From: Saccopteryx bilineata
Lineage: Eukaryota > Chordata > Mammalia > Chiroptera > Emballonuridae
Length of the DNA stretch: 64,000 nucleotides
Reading direction: 5' to 3'
Assembly (NCBI RefSeq): GCF_036850765.1
Contig: NC_089493.1
Span: 132,004,239 to 132,068,238 of the forward strand
This document shows positions 56,362-64,000 of the stretch, piece after piece. The notes below the pieces were generated by a model. That model did not search any database. It saw only the letters and a list, made by a program, of their open reading frames with translations, and had not been told where the DNA came from. The first letter of the stretch is position 1. Every line of letters begins with the position of its first letter. A program made the translations under genes and the position numbers.

Positions 56362-56734
56362 GATTTTAGTGGGAGGAAGGGAGGCAGAGTGACAGATTGC
56401 TGTATATTCCTCAACCAGGAAGCCCACTAGGGGGTGGAATCCACCCAGGAAGCCCACTAGGGGATGCTCTGCCCATATGAGCCGTTGCTCTATTGCTCAG
56501 CATTGGAGCCATTTTTTTAGCGTCTGAGACAGAGGCCATTGAGCCATCCGCAGCACCCAAGGCCAACTCGCTTCAACCAATTGAACCATGGCTGTGGAAG
56601 GAGCAGAGAGAGAGAGAAGTAGGAGGAGTAGAGAAGCAGATGGTTGCTTCTCCTGTGTGCCCTGAATGGGAATCGCACCGGGGATATCCACATGCTGGAC
56701 TGGTGCTCTACTACTGAGCCAACTGGCCAGGGCA
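56362..56734 (-). mobile_element. Older SINE, family A variant with internal duplication
   Basis: Antisense. Head at the right (minus strand 'gccctggccagttggctcag'). A local repeat of 'aggaagcccactagggg' occurs at about 56418-56434 and 56446-56462, a short tandem duplication inside the body. No clean TSD was found. Confidence 0.85.
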
Positions 56735-56780
56735 ACAATTTCTTAATTTTAAATACTTTAGCCATTGTGGAGAAAACAGC

Positions 56781-57099
56781 TGTGTTAGGCTTGTTCACTG
56801 GTTTACTGGCTGCAAGTACTTTGCTTCATTAGTGCTTGAGCAGTGCCATGTATGTGTAGTCTATGTAAGGCCATGGGTGATAGTGCTCAGTGGAGATTGT
56901 GGATGATGGATTGCCTGCCCGCCACTGTGAGAGGCCATTTTTGCCGTTTCTTTGCCTAAGAAGTGGTTTTCCCTGCCTGTTTTGCTTGTCTGCCCTTGTG
57001 AGACTATTAAAGGGAATGGCCAGTGTTTTCTGGCTCTACCATTTCTCTACCGTCCCGAATCCAATGTGGACCTGCCTGGCCTTGGTCACCAGCATTACA
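56781..57099 (+). mobile_element. Probable solo LTR (diverged)
   Basis: Starts TGTGTTAGGCTTG and ends CACCAGCATTACA. The 3' part, 'cccgaatccaatgtggacct', matches the LTR at 5942-6372 ('cccgaatccaatgtgaatct'). The flanking 5-mers ACAGC and GCCAT do not match, so ends or age are uncertain. Confidence 0.7.
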
Positions 57100-57104
57100 G
57101 CCAT

Positions 57105-58140
57105 TTTCATAGTTGTAAAAACTTTTAATTCTTTAAGTAAATAAATTCAAAATTCATAAAAATTTTAAATAGTTATACATAGAATCCTTATAAACACATT
57201 CACACATAATTTAAAATACATAAATTCAAAACATGTGATAAATGTTCAGTATTAAGCACTGTAGAAATTTTAAGCTTATCTTCCAAAAAACTAGGTAAAC
57301 AAATAATTGTTAATGTAACTATTTCTTAAAAATAGTCCTGACACCTGTCATTTGCCAGTGTAAAGACAATAAACAGATGTGATGTGCAGATTATTGATTT
57401 GTGCAATTTCACAGGCTGATCACCTCAAAGATTTGTAAGTTGAACCTTGGGGAAACACCCAAGTGCACAAGTATTCTTCTACCACTTAGGATGCTGTTTG
57501 CGCTGCAGGGGTACAGTGTATGCTGAATTAATAAATTAAGACCACAAACTGATTTTAGGTTTTCAGCTCTGGTTCTCAATTAAATACTGTTAACATGAAA
57601 ATAGAAACACATAGTTATTTGGAGCATTTTGAAAGTACAGAACATATGGAAAAGTTAAATTAGCTATAATCTTTATATAAAGAAAAGTACTATTTTATTG
57701 CTAGTATTTTTTCTGTGTAAATATGTATATTATACATAATTCAGATTACTCAGTGGATGAACATTCCTGTCATTAAGTTTTATTTTTAAAATCAACTTTA
57801 GTAAGATAAGATTTGTGTTTGATAAGTTTGACTAACATGTATCTATACCTGTACAGTCAAAATAAAGAACATTTTCATCACTTCTAAATGTTTCTTGTAA
57901 GCTCCCTTCCAGTCAGTTCTTCCATACAGTCTTTGGCTCCTGCAGCAACTGATATGATATTTGTTTACTATAGATTAATTTTGCCTATTCTAGAATTACA
58001 TATACAGAAAAATTGAGCAGATAGTAGAGTTTTCATATATGCCCTTTACACAGTTCCCCCATTACTTCATAATGCAGTTTTGCTGTATAATTTTAATGAT
58101 TGCTCATTCTAACTTAGCAACTAATCATTGAGACATTTTA
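57105..58140. other. Unique AT-rich DNA
   Basis: No gene recognised. 57830-58100 faintly resembles an old L1 3' region ('catgtatctatacctgtaca', 'agttcccccattacttcata') but is too decayed to claim. Confidence 0.4.
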
Positions 58141-58153
58141 TTTGTTTTAAGTT

Positions 58154-58501
58154 TTTTTGTGTGTGACAGAGACAGGAATAGACAGACAGGAAGGGAGAGA
58201 GATGAGAAGCATCAATTCTTTATTGTAGCTCCTTAGTTGTTCATTGATTGCTTTCTCATATGTGCCTTGATTGGGGGGGGAGGGCTCCAGCAGAGTGAGT
58301 GACCTCAAGCTCAAGCCTGTGACCTTTGGGCTCAAGCCAGTGACTATGGGGTCATTTCTATGATTCCACCCATGCTCAAGCCAGCGACCTTGCGCTCAAA
58401 CCGGATGAGCCCATGCTCAAGCCTGCGACCTTGGGATTTCGAACTTGGGTTCTCTTGTCCCAGTCTGATGCTCTATCCACTGTGCCACTGCCTCATCAGG
58501 C
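58154..58501 (-). mobile_element. tRNA-derived SINE, family B
   Basis: Antisense copy with an 11-bp duplication TGTTTTAAGTT at 58143-58153 and 58502-58512. It has a G-run at about 58273 and the usual 'ctcaagccagtgac' units. Confidence 0.92.
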
Positions 58502-58512
58502 TGTTTTAAGTT

Positions 58513-59944
58513 CTTTACAGTCATAAATGAGCTCAAAGTCTTTGTACTTTTTATTATTATTTAGGACATTTCTGGAAGAAATGTTACTCAGTCATAGGAT
58601 TTGAACTTTTTAAGACTCTAGTATATTGCAAAATTGCTTTCTAGAAAGATTTTTACCAATTTACACTGCAGGAACAGAGTGCAAAGATGCCTGTTCTATA
58701 GCATTATTATTATGTTACTACATTACCATTTGTAGGTGTTATTATAGCCCACATTACACCATAATGAACAAACTCCAAAATCTGAGTGGCTTAATACAAC
58801 AAAGCTGAATTTTTGCTCATGCAAAAATTTGCTCATGCAAAAATTGTGCATCAGCTGGTAGGTGTATGTTTAATGAACCGTCATGATCAGAGCTTGCTTC
58901 CCAGACCACTGTAGCAGTGGCGAGGTCTCCAGTTGTGCACTGTTTCTTAGAGCTTACACCTGGTAATGCTGTTGTATCTGGGAAAGAGGAGGACTAGAAT
59001 AGCACTAATGATTAGCATCTTACTTTAAAGCAGGTTTAATTTCACTGATGAAGCTGATATGTCATTTTAATTTGATTTTTTTTGCCAGTGTAGATAAAAT
59101 TTATAATTTGTTGTATTTAATATTTCTTTTTATTTAAGCTTTATAAACCTGTGCTGTTGGTTTACTTTTACATTTCTAGAAATTTGAATTCTGTGTTTTT
59201 GTGAAGATGAGAGGTTACCATGGTAGTATTATAGGGAGAGCAGACTTTTAGAAAATGCCTTTTCTTTTGAAGACTGAAAGAATTGATTTTACCCACACTC
59301 CCATTCTTCTGTTAATATAATATATATTTTTTATTTATATAGAACCATATAGCATTTTAACTTTAAATTATATATATATGTAAATATTTTTTTGGCTTAA
59401 CAAAAGAGAAGTTTATTTCTCTTGTGAAGTCTAAAATGGTTTAAATAGGGGTATTTCTCTTCTAAAGCCTTGATTTGGGGACCACAGTTCATTCTATTTT
59501 TGGATCTGCCAGCTAGAACAAGTGGCTTCCGTGGGAAATGTTTTATTTCTTTAAAAATTAATGTTATAAGAATTTATTTGAGCCTGACTGATGAGTTATG
59601 CCGAGGAACAAGACCTCAAGTGCTCCCCACGACTGTGTGTGTGTGTGTACAATGTCAGTCTCTCTACAGAGGCCAAAAGCACAGTGAGGACAGATAATAT
59701 TCTGTGTACTGCTACATCACCAGCAACTAGCATTATCCCTAACACATAGAGAAACTTCATAAACATTTGTGGGAAGAATGCATTAATTAATGAACTGAAG
59801 ATGAGACCTGGAGATTAGCATCTACTCTTGTGATCAGTTTCCTTGAATTCTGTTTTAGTGGTTTACTGCTGTGGTTTAAGAGGGGAGGCTCTCATGTCCC
59901 TCACATCTTTCCCATACTGGTGGGATGTAATCTCCATCTCTTTT
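58513..59944. other. Mostly unique DNA
   Basis: No gene recognised. A short tandem repeat of 'ttgctcatgcaaaaat' lies at about 58813-58845, and 59700-59790 has an L2-like tail ('taacacatagagaaacttc'). Long AT runs are present near 59320-59400. Confidence 0.45.
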
Positions 59945-60452
59945 CTATTTATTTATTTTTTAATTTCAAAGTAACAGTTGACATACAATTCTATATATAT
60001 TAGTTTCAAGTGCACACCCCGTGATCAGACATTTATATAACTTATAAAATAGATAACCCTGATAAAACTAGTATCCATCTGATACCATATTTAGTTATTA
60101 TAGTATTATTTACTGTATTCCCTGTGCCACACCTTACATCCCTGTGACTGTTCTGTAATTACCAATTTGTACGTCTCAATCTCTTCACCTTTTTTACTCG
60201 TCCTCCAACCCCCCTCTCCCCTCTGCCAAACATCAGAATGTTTTCTGTATCTGTGGTTCTGTTTCTGTTCTGCTTGCTTGCTTGCTTGTTTGTTTGTTTG
60301 TTTGTTTATTTTAGATTCCACATATAAGTGAAATTATCTGGCATTTGTCTTTCTCTGTCTGACTTTCATTTAGCATTAACACCCTCTAGGTCCATCCATA
60401 CTGTTGCAGAGGAAGATTGCATTCTTTTTTATGGCTACATATATATATGCAC

Positions 60453-60794
60453 TACTTTTTTTTTTTTTTTTTTTGAGAGAGAGAGAGAGAGACAGGAAGG
60501 CAAGAGAGTGAGAAGCATCAACTTGAAGTTGCTTTCATTTCAGTTGAACATTGATTGCTTCTCATACACATCTTGACCTGGGATTGGACCTTGGACTCAA
60601 GCTGAGCCAGTGTACACTTGCTTAAGCCATCCTGACCTTGGGCTTTTCACGCCAGCAATCTTTGGGCTCAAGTTGGCAACCTCTGGGGGCCTGTGCTGAA
60701 GCTGAGCCCATGTTCGGAGACCTTGGGGTATTTAACCGGTGACCTCAGAGTTATAAGTTGATGCTTGATTCATTGTACTACCACTGGTCAGGCC
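60453..60794 (-). mobile_element. tRNA-derived SINE, family B (older)
   Basis: Antisense. A T-run sits at 60453-60474, followed by a GA-rich block and degraded 'ctcaagctgagcc' units. The head ends 'accactggtcaggc'. It lies inside the L1 3' UTR. Confidence 0.83.
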
Positions 60795-61359
60795 CATTCA
60801 TCTATTGATGGACATTTAGGTTGTTGCTTCCATATCTTGGCTATTTTAAATAATGCCGCAATTAACATGTGGATGTATATCTCTTTGATTTAGTGTTTTG
60901 GATTTCTTTGGGTAAGTACCAGAAGTAGAGCTGTTGGGTCCTTTTTGTCTCTTGTTATAGTCTTTGTTTCAAAGTTTCTTCTGGTATAAGTATTGCTACT
61001 GCAGCTTTTTTGTTTCCATTTTCATGGAATATCTTTTTCCACTCCTTTGCATTTTAGTCTGTATATTCTGATCTGAAGTGAGTCTGTTATAGGCAGCATA
61101 TGTAATGGTCTTGTTTTGTTATCCATTATGTCACTGTCTACTTTGATTGAAATATTTAATCCATTTGCATTTAAAGTAATTGTCTATAGATATGCATTCA
61201 TTGCTATTTCTTCACTCATTTTTGATGTTTTTTCCTTCTTCTTAAAGAAGATCCTTTAACACTTCTTGTAATACAGGGGTCCCTGGATTATGACACAGTT
61301 CCGATCCTATGACAGTGACGTAACCTGAATTTTGGTGTAAGTTGAAACACACCCTAGCC

Positions 61360-61864
61360 CAGGCATGGCCAACATATGGCCCGCAGGCTGGATCTGGCTC
61401 TCATAATGAGTTTATGCCGTCCGCAATTAAATTTTTAATATTCTCCGCACGACGCACTGTGGAAATTAAATAAGTGGTACTTTTAAATCGTTATACATAA
61501 ACTACGATATCTTCAGTAATCTTCAGCTCAACTTATATTTGTGAACAAACTTTTTCTTTAATGAATCTAAATAAAGGTATAAGATGAAGATTGAATGATT
61601 TACATTTGGAGTCTGTGTTAAGAACAGCTACTACAAGTATAGAGCCAAATATTAAAAAAATAACAGGCGATGCAAAGCGCCTCAACACATTACATTAGTT
61701 TTTTTGTTAATTTGTTGTACTAAATTACTTATATAATAAAATATTGTTTACTTAAATGAATGATTTTTGTATTTAACGTTTTTTAATTTTAATATTTCGT
61801 CCGGCCCATGAAAAAAGTTTTCTTTCTAATCTGGCCCAGGGGCAAAAACTGTTGGCCACACCTG
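61360..61864 (+). mobile_element. hAT element (505 bp) with transposase C-terminal trace
   Basis: Starts CAGGCATGGCCAAC and ends GTTGGCCACACCTG, perfect inverted 10-bp cores. An exact 8-bp duplication CCCTAGCC flanks it at 61352-61359 and 61865-61872. A short coding trace lies at 61558-61695. It is the youngest layer of the L1-Tigger-hAT nest. Confidence 0.93.
61558..61695 (+). pseudogene. hAT transposase C-terminal trace
   Basis: One plus frame reads MNLNKGIR, stop, then RLNDLHLESVLRTATTSIEP and NIKKITGDAKRLNTLH, stop. The order RL.D.HL.S.LR.ATT...P.I is the end of GTF2IRD2/ZBED-like hAT transposases, just after the dimerisation helix. It suggests this element descends by internal deletion from an autonomous hAT of the same broad group as the BED-finger copy at 22733. 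There is one stop in the frame, and it is too short to function. Confidence 0.72.
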
Positions 61865-62079
61865 CCCTAGCCTAAGTCACTTACCTATCCTAACACAGTT
61901 GTAAAATCATAATCTAGAACATAAAAACACAACTAAGCCACAGAAAAAGGAAAAGGACATAAATATACTGTATTGGACACTGTACTGTAGTAACAGAAAA
62001 AATGACAAAAAATGAGTGTAAAAAAATAATTCCTTACCTGTGGTTGGCTTGCACCCTGGAATGGGCATTGGAAGGTGGG

Positions 62080-62330
62080 AGAGAGTGACCTATTGGGAGG
62101 AGGAAGTTGGAGAGGCAAGAGAAGCTACAGAAGGTGCTAGAGATACTGGATCAGGTGAATAAGGATTGCCATAGGAACATGCAGGAGATGCTAGATATGA
62201 TTCTACCTGTACTACAGGTGTTTCTTCTCGAGAAACAGCTGAAGCAGAGGGTACAGGATGTGTTGTAGGCCTCTTTACCTTCTTAAAGAATTGTTCCAGG
62301 CTAATCTGGAAGGTTGATGACTTCTAATCA
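62080..62330 (-). pseudogene. Tigger transposase C-terminal remnant
   Basis: The minus-strand reading includes SLEQFFKKVKRPTTH, then SREETPVVQVES, ACSYGNPYSPDP, and a Ser/Pro-rich run. This is the non-catalytic C-terminal tail of Tigger-group transposases, where LEQFFKK-type sequence precedes a Ser/Pro-rich end. No DDE catalytic part remains within the 1.2-kb element, so it is an internally deleted copy. Confidence 0.75.
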
Positions 62331-62482
62331 AATTAGTTTGCCCACTTAGTCTATAAGTATGACACTAACGACATAAGCCAAAACACTCATGTCTCAATTT
62401 TTTTAACTTTTTATGGGAATGAGCGTGTAAACGCAAAATGTCGTATGTTGAGACTGTCGTAACCTGAGGACTCACTGTACTT

Positions 62483-62797
62483 TTATTTTTTTCTGACAGA
62501 GACAAAGAGAGGGACAGATAAGGACAGACAGACAGGAAGGGAGAGAGATGAGAAGCACCAATTCTTTGTTGTGGCTCCCTAGTTGCTCATTGACTACTTT
62601 CTCATATGTGCCCTGACCAGGGGGCTACATCAGACAGAGTAATCCCTTACTAAAGCCAGCGACCTTGGGCTCAAGCTGGTTAGCCTTGCTCAAACCAGAT
62701 GAGCCTGCACTCAAGCTAGTGACCTCGGGGTTTCAAACCTGGGTCCTCCACGTCTCAGTCTAATGCTCTATCCACTGCGCCACCGCCTGATCAGGCT
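62483..62797 (-). mobile_element. tRNA-derived SINE, family B
   Basis: Antisense, almost consensus. The GA-rich block is 'gacaaagagagggacagata' and the head ends 'ccaccgcctgatcaggc'. It directly follows the Tigger right end. Confidence 0.9.
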
Positions 62798-63324
62798 GGT
62801 GATGATGAACTTCTTTGGGTTTTTTTTTGTGTTGGGGAAGCTGTTTATCTGTCCTTTGTCTCTAAATAATAGCTTTGCTAGGTAGAGTAATCTTAGCTAT
62901 AGTTCTTAGCTTTTCATCACTTTGAATATTTCTTGCCAGTCCCTTCTGGCCTGCAAAGTTTCTTTTGAGGAATCAGCTGACAGTCTTATGGGACCTCCCT
63001 CGTATGTAACTAGCTGCTTTTTTCTGTATGCTTTTAAGATTCTCTCTTTGTCTTTAACTTTGAGCATTTTTATTACGATGTGTCTTGGTGTGAGAATGTC
63101 TTTGGGTTCATCTTGTTTGGGACGCTGCAGTTCTTAGATTTGTGTGTCTGTTTCCTTCACCAAATTAAGGAAGTTTTTTATCATTATTTTTTCAAATAAG
63201 TTTTCAATTTATTGTTCTTTTGCTTCTCATTCTGGCATCACTATGATGTGAATGTTGGTGTACTTGAAGTTATCCCGGAGTCTCCTTATACTGTCTTCAT
63301 TATTAGAAAAAAATTTTTTTTCGC

Positions 63325-63646
63325 CTGACCAAGTGAGGGCGCAGTGGATAGAGTGTCAGACTGGGATGCAGAGGACCCAGGTTCGAAACCCTGAGGTCAC
63401 CAGCTTGAGTGCAGGCTCATTAGCTTGAGCATTGGGTCACTGGCTCGATCCTGAGATCATAGACATGACCCCTTGGTTGCTGGCTTGAGCCCACTGTCAC
63501 TGGCTTGAAAAGGTGACTTCCTCTGCTGTAGCCTCCCCATCAAGGCACATATGAGAAAGCAATCAATGAAGAACTAAGGTGCAACAGTGAAGAATTGATG
63601 CTTATCTCTCTCCCTGCCTATCTGTACCTATCTGTTCTCCTCTCTT

Positions 63647-63679
<33 letters not shown>

Positions 63680-63693
63680 GTCTTGATCACAAA
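63325..63693 (+). mobile_element. tRNA-derived SINE, family B
   Basis: The only long sense copy of family B. The head is GCCTGACCAAGTGAGGGCGC, with B-box 'ggttcgaaacc', ordered units, then a pyrimidine-rich (TCTG)n/(TC)n arm ending near 63690. It interrupts the old L1 ORF1 region. Confidence 0.92.
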
Positions 63694-63861
63694 AAGGAAA
63701 AATAATATTTTTTATTTTGCTGTACTGATTAGGTTTTCTGCTTCCTTATTTTCCGAAGTGCTGATTTGAGTCTCTACTTCATGTACTCTACTGCTGGTTC
63801 CCTGTATTGTATTTTTCATTTTAGTTAATGTATTCTTGTTTTAAATTTAAAAACATTTTTT

Positions 63862-64000
63862 TTCTTCTTTTACAAGTGAGAGGAGGGGTGATAGACTCCT
63901 GCATATGCCCTGACCGGGATCCATCTGGCAATCCTTGTGTGGGGCCTATGCTCTGCCCATCTGGGGCCATGCTCACAGTCAAGCTATGCTCCAGGGAGCT
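63862..64000 (-). mobile_element. SINE, family A older variant, cut by window end
   Basis: Tail-side part of an antisense A variant: 'gtgatagactcctgcatatg', 'ctgaccgggatccatctgg', 'tatgctctgcccatctgggg'. The head lies beyond the window. Confidence 0.85.

Larger units (their letters stand above)
61274..62477 (-). mobile_element. Tigger-type (Tc1/mariner) transposon, split by a hAT
   Basis: Left end CAGGGGTCCCTGGATTATGA and right end 'gtcgtaacctgaggactcactg' are inverted, decayed copies. TA is present on both sides (61272-61273 and 62478-62479). A transposase C-terminal remnant lies on the minus strand at 62080-62330. A hAT sits at 61360-61864. It inserted into the old L1. Confidence 0.85.
59945..63860 (-). 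mobile_element. Old rearranged L1, host of several insertions
   Basis: Antisense L1. A 3' UTR runs 59945-60440 and resumes at 60795-60940. It then jumps at about 60945 to the ORF2 N-terminal/spacer type ('ttgtctcttgttatagtct', 'ataggcagcatatgtaat'). ORF1 sequence follows at 62830-63300 (minus-strand codons around HIVIKMLKVK). Roughly the whole of ORF2 is missing between these parts. Insertions are a B SINE, a Tigger (with a hAT inside) and two more B SINEs. Confidence 0.75.

Noticed and set aside
4573..63693. CRISPR array or regularly spaced repeats
   Set aside because: Recurring short units are the internal units of B SINEs and dispersed SINE copies, with no regular spacer structure. The organism is a mammal.
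4144..63693. Identification of the host as Rhinolophus
   Set aside because: The SINE heads here do not match the Rhin-1 type that I remember for that genus. I keep only 'bat, family uncertain'.

Overview
This window is AT-rich mammalian genomic DNA from a bat (Chiroptera) with no host gene that I can support. The evidence is repeat content only. There are ancient mammalian MIR and L2 copies, many minus-strand L1 elements, and several abundant tRNA-headed SINE families. There is also a notable load of cut-and-paste DNA transposons (hAT, pogo/Tigger, a Tc1/mariner MITE), several with intact target-site duplications (TSDs). Such DNA-transposon activity in a mammal points to bats. The main SINEs do not look like the Rhinolophus Rhin-1 type. 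An emballonurid-like bat is only a guess; the order is more secure than the family. For orientation I call the SINE families A (about 400 bp, head like GGCCCTGGCCGGTTGGCTCA), B (head like CCTGACCAGGCGGTGGCGCA), C (a short relative of B) and D (VES-like).

Layout. 1-7.3 kb: unique DNA, a hAT MITE, MIR/L2, a possible solo LTR, a second hAT MITE, an ancient L1 3' region, and two neighbouring D SINEs each split by a solo LTR. 7.4-22.6 kb: an antisense LTR, a decayed hAT with a C-terminal transposase remnant, many A and B SINEs, L1 3' fragments, an L1 split by a solo LTR, and a hAT MITE related to the autonomous copy further on. 22.65-26.25 kb: a pogo-type transposon hosting a truncated ZBED-like hAT, a second hAT MITE and about 1.1 kb I cannot classify. 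26.3-29.2 kb: mostly unique sequence with MIRs. 29.2-38.6 kb: three stacked minus-strand L1s (A, B, D) with SINE and hAT insertions. 38.6-41.2 kb: antisense endogenous retrovirus (ERV) debris, a class I-like gag-pro piece beside a class II-like pol piece. 41.2-47.4 kb: a nearly full-length minus-strand L1 (5' UTR, ORF1, ORF2) that lacks its 3' terminus. 47.4-50 kb: an older L1 split by a second, deleted copy of the same pogo family. 50-64 kb: SINEs, a 167-bp hAT palindrome, a 73-bp mariner-type MITE, an LTR, and an old rearranged L1 hosting a Tigger that itself hosts a hAT.

No open frame looks like a host exon. The longest frames are L1 ORF1/ORF2 pieces or readthrough of A SINEs. The most informative content is the nested insertion record: about 20 elements have TSDs I could read directly, and all seven hATs with readable duplications share the 8-bp pattern nnnTAnnn. 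That pattern, together with the BED-finger transposase remnant, points to Buster-type hAT activity. All similarity statements come from reading the sequence and remembered family features; no database search was run.
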